DNA of 64,000 nucleotides from Mycobacterium sp. SM1 (GCF_018361265.1 NZ_JAFLNH010000003.1:1-64000); one strand, 5' to 3'. Shown: positions 47,997 to 57,868, counted from the stretch's first letter. Numbers and translations: made by a program. Notes: generated from the sequence alone by a model not told the origin.

Positions 47997-49706
47997 ATGA
48001 CCGCTGATGCCATGTCTGTGGTCCGGTTGCAAGCGCGCCGCCCGTTTCCGGCCCGGTTGGGGCCGAAGGGCGCGCTGGTCTACCGGCTGATCACCACCAC
48101 CGACCACAAGACGATCGGGATCATGTACGTGGTCACCTGCATGAGCCTGTTCTTTGTGGGCGGGCTGATGGCGCTGTTGATGCGCGCCGAGCTGGCCGCA
48201 CCCGGTCTGCAGTTTTTGTCCAACGAGCAGTACAACCAGCTGTTCACCATGCATGGCACCATCATGTTGCTGCTGTATGCCACCCCGATCGTGTTCGGGT
48301 TCGCCAACCTGGTGCTGCCGCTGCAGATCGGCGCCCCCGATGTCGCCTTCCCGCGGCTGAACGCCCTGTCGTTCTGGCTGTTTTTCTTCGGCGCCTTGAT
48401 CACCCTCGCGGGTTTCATCACCCCGGGCGGGGCCGCCGACTTCGGCTGGACCGCCTACACGCCGTTAAGCGACGGCTTGCATAGCCCCGGAGCCGGTGGC
48501 GACTTGTGGATCATGGGGCTGATCATCGCGGGTCTGGGCACCATTTTGGGCGCGGTCAACATGATCACCACGGTGGTGTGCCTGCGCGCGCCCGGGATGA
48601 CGATGTTCCGGATGCCGATCTTCACCTGGGACATCCTGGTGACGTCGATCATCGTGCTGATCGCCTTTCCGCCCCTGACCGCCGCGCTGTTCGCGCTGGC
48701 CTATGACCGGCACCTCGGAGGGCACGTCTATGACCCGGCCAGCGGTGGGCCGATCCTGTGGCAGCATCTGTTCTGGTTCTTCGGCCACCCCGAGGTCTAC
48801 ATTGTCGCGTTGCCGTTTTTCGGGGTCGTCACCGAGATTTTTCCGGTGTTTAGCCGCAAACCGGTCTTCGGCTACACCACCCTGGTCTATGCCACCTTGG
48901 GTATTGCGGGGCTGTCGATCACGGTGTGGGCGCACCACATGTTCGCCACCGGCGCGGTGCTACTGTCGTTCTTTAGCCTTACGTCCTATCTGATCGCGGT
49001 GCCCACCGGGATGAAGTTCTTCAACTGGATTGGCACCATGTGGAAGGGCCAGCTGACCTTCGAGACACCGATGCTGTTCTCGGTCGGCTTTTTGGTGACC
49101 TTCCTGCTGGGCGGTTTGACCGGGGTGCTGCTGGCCAGCCCGCCGCTGGACTTTCACGTCACCGACTCCTATTTCGTGGTCGCGCACTTTCACTACACGC
49201 TGTTCGGCACCATCGTGTTCTCCACCTTCGCCGGCATCTATTTCTGGTTTCCGAAGATGACCGGGCGGCTGCTGGACGAGCGGCTGGGCAAGCTGCATTT
49301 CTGGCTGACCCTCATCGGGTTTAACACCACGTTTTTGGTGCAGCACTGGCTGGGCAACATGGGCATGCCGCGCCGCTACGCCGACTATCTGCCCACCGAC
49401 GGTTTCCAGCCGCTCAACGTGGTCTCCACCACCGGCGCGTTCATCCTCGGTGTCTCGATGCTGCCGTTCGTGTGGAACGTGTTCAAAAGCTGGCGCTACG
49501 GCGAGCCGGTGATTGTCGATGACCCGTGGGGTTACGGCAATTCGCTGGAGTGGGCGACCAGCTGCCCGCCGCCGCGGCACAACTTCACCGAGCTGCCCCG
49601 CATCCGCTCGGAGCGTCCGGCGTTCGAGTTGCACTACCCGCACATGGTCGAACGGCTACGCGCCGAAGCGCACGTCGGCCACCGCGCGAAAGGGAGCGAG
49701 TCATGA
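47997..49706 (+). CDS. ctaD: Cytochrome c oxidase subunit I (CtaD paralogue)
   Basis: 569 residues with twelve hydrophobic segments. Heme and copper ligands: FTMHGTIM (heme a His), FFGHPEVYI with the Cu_B His and Glu of the D-channel, VWAHHMF (Cu_B His pair) and [10 protein letters not shown] (heme a3 and a His). Thus an aa3-type subunit I with all ligands. No subunits II or III are nearby, so it must use those encoded elsewhere. The placement between thioredoxin and an SQR-like gene suggests an alternative oxidase form for sulfide- or low-oxygen conditions; this is an inference. Confidence 0.92.
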   Translation: MTADAMSVVRLQARRPFPARLGPKGALVYRLITTTDHKTIGIMYVVTCMSLFFVGGLMALLMRAELAAPGLQFLSNEQYNQLFTMHGTIMLLLYATPIVFGFANLVLPLQIGAPDVAFPRLNALSFWLFFFGALITLAGFITPGGAADFGWTAYTPLSDGLHSPGAGGDLWIMGLIIAGLGTILGAVNMITTVVCLRAPGMTMFRMPIFTWDILVTSIIVLIAFPPLTAALFALAYDRHLGGHVYDPASGGPILWQHLFWFFGHPEVYIVALPFFGVVTEIFPVFSRKPVFGYTTLVYATLGIAGLSITVWAHHMFATGAVLLSFFSLTSYLIAVPTGMKFFNWIGTMWKGQLTFETPMLFSVGFLVTFLLGGLTGVLLASPPLDFHVTDSYFVVAHFHYTLFGTIVFSTFAGIYFWFPKMTGRLLDERLGKLHFWLTLIGFNTTFLVQHWLGNMGMPRRYADYLPTDGFQPLNVVSTTGAFILGVSMLPFVWNVFKSWRYGEPVIVDDPWGYGNSLEWATSCPPPRHNFTELPRIRSERPAFELHYPHMVERLRAEAHVGHRAKGSES

Positions 49707-49873
49707 CTCAGGTGTGCGCCGCGAGCGACGCGGTGGTGCATTCGCCGAGCAGCACCCGGCGCTCAATTTTGCAGCTATTGGCGGCTGTTAGCGGCTATTG
49801 TTGCTGTCTCACCAAACCCTGTCACACAGGGATGTTGTCGCCGCATCTTTTTCGTCATAGTTTTTCGTCATAG
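49703..49873 (+). CDS. Small Cys-rich open reading frame overlapping ctaD stop
   Basis: 56 codons from ATG 49703, which overlaps the ctaD stop in the ATGA manner. It has one hydrophobic stretch ([15 protein letters not shown]) with a triple Cys, but no family I know. It could be translated by coupling, or the frame may be chance in the 188-base gap. Confidence 0.3.
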   Translation: MTQVCAASDAVVHSPSSTRRSILQLLAAVSGYCCCLTKPCHTGMLSPHLFRHSFSS

Positions 49874-49894
49874 TGGTCTCACCGAGGAGCGTCA

Positions 49895-51349
49895 ATGGCA
49901 CGAGTCGTCATCCTGGGCGCCGGCATCGCGGGACACACCGCCGCCTTGCACCTGCGTCGCTGGTTGTCCCGCAGCCACGAAGTCGTCGTGGTTTCCCCTA
50001 ACGCCGAGTGGAACTGGATCCCGTCGAACATCTGGGTCGGCGTCGGCCGGATGGACGCGGCGAAAGTGCTGGTTCCGCTCAAGCCGATCTACAAGCGCCA
50101 GGGCATTGTCTTTCACCAGGGGTTCGCTACCGCGATCCGGCCCGAGGGGACCCGCGAACAGCCATCACCGTCAGTGGATTTCACCTACACCGACGAGGCA
50201 CGCCGCGGCGAAACCGGCAACCTCACCTACGACTACCTCATCAACGCCACCGGACCGCAGTTGAACTTCGCGGCTACCCCCGGCCTCGGCCCTGACGGAT
50301 ACTCCTACTCGGTGTGCACCGCCGAGCATGCCGCCGTGGCCGCTCAAGCGCTCGAGCAGGTTATCGCCAAGCTGAAGGCCGGGCAGAAGCAGCGGCTTGT
50401 CATCGGGATCGGGCACGGCACCTGCACCTGCGAGGGCGCGGCGTTCGAATACACCTTCAACGTCGAGCACACATTGCGCGCGGCCGGGGTGCGCGACTTG
50501 GCCGAGATCATCTATCTCACCAATGAATACGAGCTGGGAGACTTCGGCGTCGACGGCATGAAGTTCGTCGAGAAAGGCTTTACACAGTCCAGCCGGCTGT
50601 GGACCGAATCGCTGTTTCGCGAGCGCGGCGTCAAAGCCATCACGCAGGCCGCCGTGCACGAGGTGATGGCAGGCAAGCTGCGCTACGAGCAGCTCGACGG
50701 CACCGAGCACATCCTGGAGTTCGACTTCGCCATGCTGCTGCCACCGTTTCGGGGCGTGCCCCTCGCCGCCTACGACAAAGACGGCAACGACATCACGGCT
50801 ACTTTGTTCGCGCCGTCGGGTTTTCTCAAGGTCGACGCCGACTACTCGGGCAAGCCATATGAGCAGTGGTCCGCCGACGACTGGCCGCACACCTATGAGT
50901 CACCCGCATACCCCAACATCTTCGCACCGGGCATCGCGTTCGCGCCCCCGCACTCGATTTCGCGGCCGCGCACGAGTGCGAAGGGAACGGTCATCACGCC
51001 CAGCCCGCCGCGCACCGGCATGCCCTCGGGCGTCATGGCCAAGACGGTCGCGCAGACCATCCGGGACCGCATCAAAAACCCCCAGGCGCCCGCCCATCGC
51101 GCCTCCATGGCGACCATGGGCGCGGCGTGCGTCGCCTCCGCCGGGGCCGGTGTGCGCAACGGCTCGGCCGCGGCGATGACGATGTTCCCGATCGTGCCCG
51201 ACCCGATGAAGTACCCGCAAACCGGCCGCGACATTGCCGGCACATCTGGTGAGCTGGGGCTGGCCGGTCACTGGGTCAAACTGATGCTGCACTACCTGTT
51301 CATCTACAAAGCCAAGGCCAGGCCGTTTTGGTGGCTGATTCCCGAATGA
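49895..51349 (+). CDS. Sulfide:quinone oxidoreductase-like flavoprotein (copy 2)
   Basis: 484 residues. FAD motif VVILGAGIAGHTAALHL, NWIPSNIWVGVGRM typical of SQR, TYDYLINATGPQL, and a Cys-rich redox segment GHGTCTCEGAAFEYTFN where SQRs carry a catalytic Cys; a further Cys appears in YSVCTAEH. The C-terminus ends with an amphipathic, aromatic tail (LMLHYLFIYKAKARPFWWLIPE), typical of quinone-reductase membrane anchoring. It should oxidise sulfide and pass electrons to menaquinone. GAGGAGCGTCA precedes the ATG. Follows ctaD on the same strand. Confidence 0.82.
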   Translation: MARVVILGAGIAGHTAALHLRRWLSRSHEVVVVSPNAEWNWIPSNIWVGVGRMDAAKVLVPLKPIYKRQGIVFHQGFATAIRPEGTREQPSPSVDFTYTDEARRGETGNLTYDYLINATGPQLNFAATPGLGPDGYSYSVCTAEHAAVAAQALEQVIAKLKAGQKQRLVIGIGHGTCTCEGAAFEYTFNVEHTLRAAGVRDLAEIIYLTNEYELGDFGVDGMKFVEKGFTQSSRLWTESLFRERGVKAITQAAVHEVMAGKLRYEQLDGTEHILEFDFAMLLPPFRGVPLAAYDKDGNDITATLFAPSGFLKVDADYSGKPYEQWSADDWPHTYESPAYPNIFAPGIAFAPPHSISRPRTSAKGTVITPSPPRTGMPSGVMAKTVAQTIRDRIKNPQAPAHRASMATMGAACVASAGAGVRNGSAAAMTMFPIVPDPMKYPQTGRDIAGTSGELGLAGHWVKLMLHYLFIYKAKARPFWWLIPE

Positions 51350-51370
51350 TCCTGACTGAAAGGCACTGTC

Positions 51371-51547
51371 ATGGCCGACGACGGCACCGATTCGCCGGAG
51401 AACGTCCGCACCGCTGAGCGCATCGCCGACGCCCCCCTGCCCACTCCCACCACGCTGCGGAGGCGTCAGAACATCGTCGTCCAGTTCTGGCGTTTTGCCC
51501 GCATCAACTTGCGGATGATGCGAATCATCCGCAGTGGCCACGGCTAA
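51371..51547 (+). CDS. 58-residue protein downstream of the SQR-like gene
   Basis: ATG 51371 to TAA 51547, beginning 22 bases after the SQR stop. An acidic N-terminus is followed by a basic, aromatic segment (LRRRQNIVVQFWRFARINLRMMRII) that could form an amphipathic membrane-associated helix. No known domain. The close spacing suggests it is made with the flavoprotein, maybe as an accessory peptide. Confidence 0.55.
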   Translation: MADDGTDSPENVRTAERIADAPLPTPTTLRRRQNIVVQFWRFARINLRMMRIIRSGHG

Positions 51548-51653
51548 CCGTCCCGGCGATCAGCGAACCGCCGGCCGCCGCGCGCCGCGTGGTTTTCCCG
51601 TGATGCGGCTGGCTGTCACCGGGGGAGATGGCCTCGCCCGGCTGTCGGTACGC

Positions 51654-53228
51654 TTATAAACCCAGGATCCGGGCTTCCTCAAGGTCCAGAATGCGCTCGA
51701 TGGCGCGGCGGACCGTTGCGCTGATACGGCCCTGCTGCCGCAGCTCAATCACCGTGGACCGCTCCACGCCCAATAACCGCAACTGCAGCTCCCGGTATCG
51801 TTGCAGCTCGTCGGCCCCACTGGTGGCCCGGCTGGGCTGATCCTGGTTGGCGCCCTGCAGGCGCCGCACCCTGGCCCCATAGAGCGCGCGCAGCGACTCG
51901 ACCGCGTCATCGACACGCTCGGTGGCGGCATAGTCGTCCAGCCAGGCCAACGCGGCCCGCGCGGCCTGCAGCCGGGCCAGCCGCTGCTGGCTCTGGAGGT
52001 CCTCGTGGCCGATCCCGAGGTGGCGCAGCAGCCACGGCAGGCTCGTGCCCTGCAGCATCAAAGTGGCGACGATCACGCCAGCCGTGACCACGACCACCAG
52101 CTCGCGGTCGGGAAACGGCGAGCCGTCGGCCCGCCGCAGCGGCACGGCCAATGCCGCAGCCAGCGACACGCCGCCGCGCATCCCGGCCCACCCGATGACG
52201 ATCCGCTCCCGCCACCCGGCCGGCTGCCCGGCGCGGCCCAACAATCTGGCTGCGGCCGGCCCGAGCAGCATCCACACCAGACGCGAGCCCATTACCGCGG
52301 CGATTACGGCTATCATCGCGGCCATCACCGTTTCGATGGCCAGGTCCGGGATCGCGCGCACCACGCGCACCAGCTGCATGCCCAAAAGGGTGAACAGCAC
52401 CCCGTTGAGAACAAACACCAGCACGTCCAGAAAAGCGAACGCCTGTAGCCGCCCGCCCGCGGTGTAGATCACCCCGGTGCGCGAGCCCACATACACCCCG
52501 GCGACCACCGTCGCCAGAATCCCCGACAGTCCGGCGATCTGCGCCGTCACGTAAGTCAGGTAGGGCGTAGACAGCGACAGGGTGATCTCCACCAAGGGCT
52601 GGTCGATGCGCCTCCGCACCCATACCAACACCCAGGCGATCGCAAAGCCCAGCAACGCGCCGCCCAACGGGGCGGCTAGCAGCGCCATCGCAATCTCGCC
52701 GGGTCCGAGTGCTCCGGTCACCACCGCGGCCACCGCGCTCGCATACAACACGAGGGCGCTGCCGTCGTTGACCAGACCCTCGCCTTCGACGATTGTGACC
52801 AGCCGCTCGGGCACATTGAGTCGGCGGAACACGGCGGTGGCCGCGACCGCGTCGGTCGGCGCCACCACCGCCCCCACCACAGCGGCCACCCCCGGCGGCA
52901 CGCCCGCGACCCCCACCATCACCCCCGCGACCGCAGCCATCGTGACCAGGACCAGCCCCACCGCCAGCAGTCCGATTGGCGTGGCGTTGGCCCGCAGGTC
53001 CCGCGGGGCGCTGAAGAACGCCGCGTAGTAGAGCAGCGGCGGCAGGAACACGAAGAACATGACCTGGGGCGATAGTTCGGGCGTAGCGACCACCGACGAC
53101 AGACCCAGCAGCGAACCGGCGACCACCAGCAGCACCGGGTAGGGCAGCCCGGTGCGCTCGGCGGCCCACCCGGCCACGGCGGCTACCAGCGGCAGGCACG
53201 GTAAAAGCATCGCGACGTGCCCCGACAT
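51654..53228 (-). CDS. CPA1-family Na+/H+ (cation/proton) antiporter
   Basis: 524 residues with about twelve membrane segments. The ion site is visible in VVGAVVAPTDAVAATAVF (conserved Asp) with VEGEGLVNDGSALVLY (ND pair) and GWAGMRGGVSLAAALAVP (conserved Arg), the CPA1 pattern. A roughly 120-residue cytoplasmic tail is helical and charged. It exchanges Na+ or K+ for protons and regulates internal pH. It is transcribed away from the SQR gene. Confidence 0.9.
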   Translation of the reverse strand: MSGHVAMLLPCLPLVAAVAGWAAERTGLPYPVLLVVAGSLLGLSSVVATPELSPQVMFFVFLPPLLYYAAFFSAPRDLRANATPIGLLAVGLVLVTMAAVAGVMVGVAGVPPGVAAVVGAVVAPTDAVAATAVFRRLNVPERLVTIVEGEGLVNDGSALVLYASAVAAVVTGALGPGEIAMALLAAPLGGALLGFAIAWVLVWVRRRIDQPLVEITLSLSTPYLTYVTAQIAGLSGILATVVAGVYVGSRTGVIYTAGGRLQAFAFLDVLVFVLNGVLFTLLGMQLVRVVRAIPDLAIETVMAAMIAVIAAVMGSRLVWMLLGPAAARLLGRAGQPAGWRERIVIGWAGMRGGVSLAAALAVPLRRADGSPFPDRELVVVVTAGVIVATLMLQGTSLPWLLRHLGIGHEDLQSQQRLARLQAARAALAWLDDYAATERVDDAVESLRALYGARVRRLQGANQDQPSRATSGADELQRYRELQLRLLGVERSTVIELRQQGRISATVRRAIERILDLEEARILGL

Positions 53229-53399
53229 CAGGTCCGCACCTCATGTCCCCCGGGGGGTGAGCTGTCACCCGGACGCGCCGCGGCTGCTCGGCAGCATCCG
53301 GCGCACCGACGAGCACCCCTGGGCTGCACTCCGCCGGGCAGCACCTGGGGGGTGAGCGGCATCCGGGGCGTCACGGCAGCGGTCTGGTGGTCGGGGACG

Positions 53400-54827
53400 T
53401 CAGACAAGTACCTGGCGCGCCGCCGCGTTGATGCCTTCGGAGATCATCGGATGGGGAAATGCCACCTCGGCCAGGGCGCGGGCGTCGAGCCCTTCGTTGA
53501 GCGCGAGGGCCAGGGGCGCGACGAGCTGCGCGGCGTCGGCGCCCGCGATCTGGGCGCCGAGCAGACGAGCGCTGTGGGAGTCGAACACCAGCTTTAGATA
53601 CCCCGTGGTTTCGCCCAGGATCTGGGCCCGAGCGTCGACGGCATAGTCGTAGCTGCCCACGGCCACGTCCCCATGCAGCTCGACGGCTTTCTCCTCGGTG
53701 AGCCCCACGCTAGCCAATTCCGGATCGGTGAACACGGTGAAGGGCACGGCCGTGAACTCCATGCGGTCCGCGCTGGCGCCACCCGCCAGGATGTTGTGCG
53801 CGACGACGATGCTCTGGCGCACCGCCGAGTGAAACAGCATGCTGGCGCCATTGACATCCCCGGGCGCCCACACCGACGGGTTGGTGGTGCGCAACGTCGC
53901 GTCGACAACCGGGCTGCGGTGGCGATCGAGGCGCACATCGAGATGGTCGATGCCCTCGGGGAGGACCGGAACCCGGCCGGTTGCCATGATCACCAGGTCA
54001 CCGGCGACCGCGCCCTCGGTGGCTTCCTGGCCGCATTGGGATCGATAGCGCACCTGCAGATCGGTGCCCGAACGCTCGATCCCGGTGACGGCCGCGCCGA
54101 GATGCACCTGGACGCGTCCGCGCAGCGAGCGCGCCAGGAAGTCGGCCAGGTCCCGATCAAAGCCCGGCAGCAGCTGGTCGGTGAGCTCGAGGACGACGGG
54201 CGCGGCCCCGAGATGCGCGAAGATGGTGGCCGTCTCGACACCGATGTAGCCCCCGCCGATGATGACCGGGCGCTGCGGAAACGCCAGGTCGGCACCGAGG
54301 CGGAACAGCTCGTGGGAGGTCACCGCGAGTTCAGCCCCGGGAATGGGGAGCCGGCTCGGGGCGGAGCCGGTGGCGACTATCAGGCTGTGAAAGCCCACGC
54401 GCTGGACCCTGCCGCCGTCGGTTGTCACCTCGAGCTCCCGGTCGCCGACTACGCGGGCTCGCCCGGATACGAATTGCACCGTGGAGGACTCCAGCTCTTT
54501 GCGGTGTTGCTCGTAGCGGGTCTGCTGGACGGCGTCTTTGTGGCGGAGAATGTCGCGCCACCGCGACGCCGCGTCGCGCGGATCCGGCGCCGCTGCCGCT
54601 GCGCCGGTCAGGGCCGCCAGGGGACCCGAGCGGGCACGCTGGTAGCTCAGCGCGGCCTCCCGCACCGCCTTGGAGGGCACACAGCCCTCGGCCAGGCAAT
54701 CGCCACCCAGGTTGCCGATCGGATCGGCCATCAGCACCGAGCGACCGGCGGCCGCGAGGCGAAATGCAGCCGGGTAGCCGGCTCCTCCAGCGCCGATGAT
54801 CGCCACATCCACCAGGTTTGACGGCAT
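53400..54827 (-). CDS. Pyridine nucleotide-disulfide oxidoreductase (lipoamide dehydrogenase/mercuric reductase type)
   Basis: 475 residues from ATG 54827. FAD motif AIIGAGGAGYPAAFRLA, redox-active disulfide GGDCLAEGCVPSKA (Cys44, Cys49), NAD(P) motif VIIGGGYIGVETATIFA, second FAD motif VWAPGDVNGAS, and the C-terminal FPHPMISEGI with the His-Glu pair used as acid-base catalyst. All class I elements are present. Substrate unknown; thiol or persulfide reduction would suit the sulfur-gene setting. Confidence 0.88.
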   Translation of the reverse strand: MPSNLVDVAIIGAGGAGYPAAFRLAAAGRSVLMADPIGNLGGDCLAEGCVPSKAVREAALSYQRARSGPLAALTGAAAAAPDPRDAASRWRDILRHKDAVQQTRYEQHRKELESSTVQFVSGRARVVGDRELEVTTDGGRVQRVGFHSLIVATGSAPSRLPIPGAELAVTSHELFRLGADLAFPQRPVIIGGGYIGVETATIFAHLGAAPVVLELTDQLLPGFDRDLADFLARSLRGRVQVHLGAAVTGIERSGTDLQVRYRSQCGQEATEGAVAGDLVIMATGRVPVLPEGIDHLDVRLDRHRSPVVDATLRTTNPSVWAPGDVNGASMLFHSAVRQSIVVAHNILAGGASADRMEFTAVPFTVFTDPELASVGLTEEKAVELHGDVAVGSYDYAVDARAQILGETTGYLKLVFDSHSARLLGAQIAGADAAQLVAPLALALNEGLDARALAEVAFPHPMISEGINAAARQVLV

Positions 54828-54977
54828 CCCTCGATCCTGGCATCGGACTTCTCGCCCAGCTAGGGCCGTTCGGCCTTTCGTGGATTGGCCCACGTGGCCG
54901 GCCGCCCGGCGCGGCTGGAGTTCGCGAGCTCAACGCGGCGCCGGCCGGCCGAACGCGGCACCCGTCTCCGGTAACCG

Positions 54978-55922
54978 CTACCCGCCGGTCGGCGTGCTCC
55001 GCCACATCGTCAATAGCGAATGGGCCGCGGTGTAGCCGGCGACAACCACCAGCAGCCACACAAACCACCGGGTGAGCCGGGCGGCAGGAACCCGGTTGGC
55101 CATCGCGTCCCCGACGATCACCCCGAGAAATCCCGCCGCGGTGAATGGCACGGCCACCGGCCAGTCGACTCCGCCGCTGTGCAGGCGGAATATCAAGGCT
55201 TCCGCCGAGCTGATGGCGATGACCAGCAGCGAGGTTCCCACCGCAACGGGCATCTCGTAGCCGAGCGCCAGGACCAGCGCCGGCACGATCACGAAACCGC
55301 CGCCCACGCCGAAGAAGCCGGTGAGAAAGCCCACGACACTGCCGGCGGCCACCACCCGCCCGGCCGTCGCCGCGCGCTCCCGGCGGCCACGGTCGCGCGC
55401 CGCCGGCGTATCCGGGGGAGCGGACGTCGACACCGAGCCGGCACCCCCGGCTCGTCTCACCAGCCGCTCTCCGTCACCCCTGGACGCGGGCGCGATCGAC
55501 TGTCTTATGTGGCACGGTGTTTCGGCGTATCGGCAATGCATGCGCCACGCGGCCCCCAGGATCAACGCGGAAAACGCCAGCAGCAGCACCTGGTTGGGGA
55601 CCGCCCGGCTGAGCAGCGAGCCGAGCGCCGCGCCGCCGAGGCCGACCAGCCCAAAGATCAGCCCGGAGGCGAATCGCACGGAGCCGGCGCGCCAATGTCC
55701 CACCAAACCGACCAGCGCCGTGGCGCCCACCGCCACAAGCGACGTCGTGGTCGCCGCGTGGGCCGTCTCACCCACCCCGTAGACCAGGGCCGGCACAGCC
55801 AGGATGGAGCCACCGCCACCCAAAGCTCCCAGCGAGAGTCCGATCACACACCCCAGCGCTACCGACGCGGCAATAGCCCCCGTGCTCAGCGCCGCCAGAT
55901 CGGGGGCGACCGCTGGGCTCAC
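54978..55922 (-). CDS. TauE/SafE (TSUP) family anion exporter
   Basis: 314 residues with a duplicated four-helix unit: GLSLGALGGGGSILAVPALVYGVG in the first half and GFLTGFFGVGGGFVIVPALVLALGYEMPVAVGTSLLVIAISS in the second. The Gly-rich repeats mark TSUP proteins, which move sulfite, sulfonates or thiosulfate. A 45-residue loop with two Cys sits between halves. It lies downstream of the YeeE cluster on the same strand, 39 bases from the DUF2892 gene, so it is probably the operon's last gene. Confidence 0.85.
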   Translation of the reverse strand: MSPAVAPDLAALSTGAIAASVALGCVIGLSLGALGGGGSILAVPALVYGVGETAHAATTTSLVAVGATALVGLVGHWRAGSVRFASGLIFGLVGLGGAALGSLLSRAVPNQVLLLAFSALILGAAWRMHCRYAETPCHIRQSIAPASRGDGERLVRRAGGAGSVSTSAPPDTPAARDRGRRERAATAGRVVAAGSVVGFLTGFFGVGGGFVIVPALVLALGYEMPVAVGTSLLVIAISSAEALIFRLHSGGVDWPVAVPFTAAGFLGVIVGDAMANRVPAARLTRWFVWLLVVVAGYTAAHSLLTMWRSTPTGG

Positions 55923-55961
55923 CGAATCCCGCGCAGGGCGCTGTCGGTGTCGCCGCTCAAC

Positions 55962-56246
55962 TCACCGGGCACGGCTTTGCGCGCGTTCGGCTGCGGTTGG
56001 GACTCCCAGACGATGCAGCACGACACCCGTGGGGCACCAGCCCGCCGCGGCGTCCAGCAGCAAATTCGCGCCGACGAAGGCCGTCAGCATCCGCCAGCGG
56101 CCGGAATGCTTACGCCCTAAGGCCAAGGTCGTGAGCACCACAGTCCCGGCCAGGAGATGCTCGATCCGTTCGAGCGTCCAGCCCTGCGGTTTCGGCATCC
56201 CGAACGTTCCGCGCTCGATGGCGAGCGACTCCTGCTGCTCCTGCAT
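55962..56246 (-). CDS. DUF2892 membrane protein
   Basis: 94 residues from ATG 56246 (AAGGAGGG upstream). RIEHLLAGTVVLTTLALGRKHSGRWRMLTAFVGANLLLDAAAGWCPTGVVLHRLGV is the DUF2892 core of two membrane helices, also found attached to rhodanese domains in YgaP. The Cys in WCPTG is conserved in that family. A role in sulfane sulfur handling at the membrane is suggested by the neighbours. Confidence 0.82.
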   Translation of the reverse strand: MQEQQESLAIERGTFGMPKPQGWTLERIEHLLAGTVVLTTLALGRKHSGRWRMLTAFVGANLLLDAAAGWCPTGVVLHRLGVPTAAERAQSRAR

Positions 56247-56269
56247 GGTGACCCTCCTTTTCGGTTCTG

Positions 56270-56506
56270 CTACCGCTTCGCATTCTTTCTCGGCCGGCTC
56301 GTCTGAGGTACCCGCTTCGGTGTCTTCGGTGTGTAGCACATCGCCGCGGCGGCGAGAAGTACCAGCGGAATGATCGCCGTGATCAGCACTTGGGCCAACG
56401 TCAGCGGGCCCGACGTGCCGTTGTGGGTCACCACTGCCGCGGTCACACACGTCGCTACCGCACCGCACACCACGGCAACCAGCAACCGTTTCTCGGGTGC
56501 TTTCAT
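56270..56506 (-). CDS. 78-residue two-helix membrane protein
   Basis: Starts at ATG 56506, overlapping the YeeE stop by four bases. Two hydrophobic segments (LLVAVVCGAVATCVTAAVV and VLITAIIPLVLLAAAAMCY) and a basic C-terminal tail rich in Pro, Lys and Arg. No known family recognised. The overlap with the YeeE gene implies joint translation and perhaps a partner role in the transporter. Confidence 0.65.
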   Translation of the reverse strand: MKAPEKRLLVAVVCGAVATCVTAAVVTHNGTSGPLTLAQVLITAIIPLVLLAAAAMCYTPKTPKRVPQTSRPRKNAKR

Positions 56507-57720
56507 CCTGCGACCCTTTCGCTTGCCTCACCGTAGATGACACGAGCCGTGGCAGTCATGCCGATAAAGACAGCGATGGTGAACAACCAGCCGCTTGCGG
56601 CCATCTGAATGCCCCCGCTCAGGATGTGCCCACTGGCGCAGCCACCGGCCATCCGGGCGCCAAACATCAGGATGAAAAAGCCGCCGAAGCTGCCGATTGC
56701 CCGCTTCCACGGATCGCTGCCGAACCTGTTGCGCCACGACGGCGGAATGACCAGCCTAAACCCTTGAAAATACCGGCTGACGAAAACCGCCGTGATTAAC
56801 GCGCCAAGCAGCGTTCCGATATCTGCAAACGGCTCCCATCCGACGGTTTGGATCACCAACCTGGTGTAGTCGAAGGTCGGCAGCAGCAGATGTCCGGCGA
56901 ACCAAGAGTACGTCGTTGACTCACCGAAAATCTGGTGCAGGAAAATCGCGAGCACCACCACTATGCCGAGGAAAACACTTGTTCCCAGCTTTATCCGTGA
57001 GTAAAAGTTACCCGTGGGCACGTCGGCGACCACTAACGCATGCAGCCTGGACGACGGGGAGTGATCCAGGCCCCCTTCGGTCAAGTACGCCACGGTGTCC
57101 GACATCAGGTCCTCCTCATGCGGATCGCTCTTGCCGCCGGCAGCGTGCACCAAACAACTCCTGCCGCGGGCGTAGCGCGGAAGCAGTGCCGCGCCAACAA
57201 AAAGCGCCGTTGCGTAGGCGACAGCAATAAGGAGTGTGAACATCGGACGGATGTGTTGTATTGATCCAGACGCGATAAGATCGCCGTAGTTCGCCGCGTG
57301 TACTAGCCAATGACCAACCGGTGTCGAGTACACCAGTGTCCAGGCTGCCGCACCAAGAAGACCGCCGGGAAATGCGTACAGCGCGTCTCTCCTGCCCTCA
57401 CCAAGAGCCATCAATTCGGAACCGGGGAGGTACCCGGAAATAGCAATCCCGGCGCCGAAGAGAATCCCCCCAATCGAAATACCGAAGATATAAACCGGTT
57501 TCGGTGAGAAATGCATGGAAAATCCCAGCGCGTACAGGCCGTACAAGGTGACGGCGCCAACTGCCGAGGTGATGGCAATGCAGCCGACCAAGAGCCGGTC
57601 CTTCCACCGCGCCAACCGGATCAAGGTCTCAGGATTCCCGATGCCCCAGACCTGCCCGACGGCTCCGAGGCACATCCCGATGGGAACGCCGACCCACAGT
57701 GGTGCGGTCACGGTGATCAT
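56503..57720 (-). CDS. YeeE/YedE-family sulfur (thiosulfate-like) transporter
   Basis: 405 residues with about ten membrane segments in two related halves. The second half has GARMAGGCASGHILSGGIQMAASGWLFT, the Cys-containing YeeE motif that passes thiosulfate through thiol contacts. The matching position of the first half is GAGIAISGYLPGSELMALG, with Tyr in place of Cys, so the transport path is altered compared with the thiosulfate transporter YeeE. The promoter faces the peroxiredoxin gene across a 148-base gap with a CstR-type palindrome. Confidence 0.85.
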   Translation of the reverse strand: MITVTAPLWVGVPIGMCLGAVGQVWGIGNPETLIRLARWKDRLLVGCIAITSAVGAVTLYGLYALGFSMHFSPKPVYIFGISIGGILFGAGIAISGYLPGSELMALGEGRRDALYAFPGGLLGAAAWTLVYSTPVGHWLVHAANYGDLIASGSIQHIRPMFTLLIAVAYATALFVGAALLPRYARGRSCLVHAAGGKSDPHEEDLMSDTVAYLTEGGLDHSPSSRLHALVVADVPTGNFYSRIKLGTSVFLGIVVVLAIFLHQIFGESTTYSWFAGHLLLPTFDYTRLVIQTVGWEPFADIGTLLGALITAVFVSRYFQGFRLVIPPSWRNRFGSDPWKRAIGSFGGFFILMFGARMAGGCASGHILSGGIQMAASGWLFTIAVFIGMTATARVIYGEASERVAG

Positions 57721-57808
57721 CGCTGCGGTGCCGTACGATGACTTTCGGCCCTTATCACCAGCCGGAAGCGATGTGCATCCTGACTATGCGTGTGCACACG
57801 CCCATGAT

Positions 57809-57824
57809 ATACCCGTCGGGGTAT
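57809..57824. promoter_or_regulatory. CstR/CsoR-type palindrome between yeeE-like and peroxiredoxin genes
   Basis: ATACCCGTCGGGGTAT, the same layout as the sites at 46979 and 46891. It is 89 bases from the YeeE start and 45 from the peroxiredoxin start, so it can control both divergent transcripts. Confidence 0.7.
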
Positions 57825-57868
57825 AACCTGAGGGAGGGACCTGAGGGAGGGAAACGAAAGGAGTCACG

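Noticed and set aside
51907..53316. Reverse frame of 469 codons overlapping the antiporter in another frame
   Set aside because: Extremely Arg/Gly-rich, typical of a shifted frame in GC-rich DNA; the antiporter frame has all family motifs.
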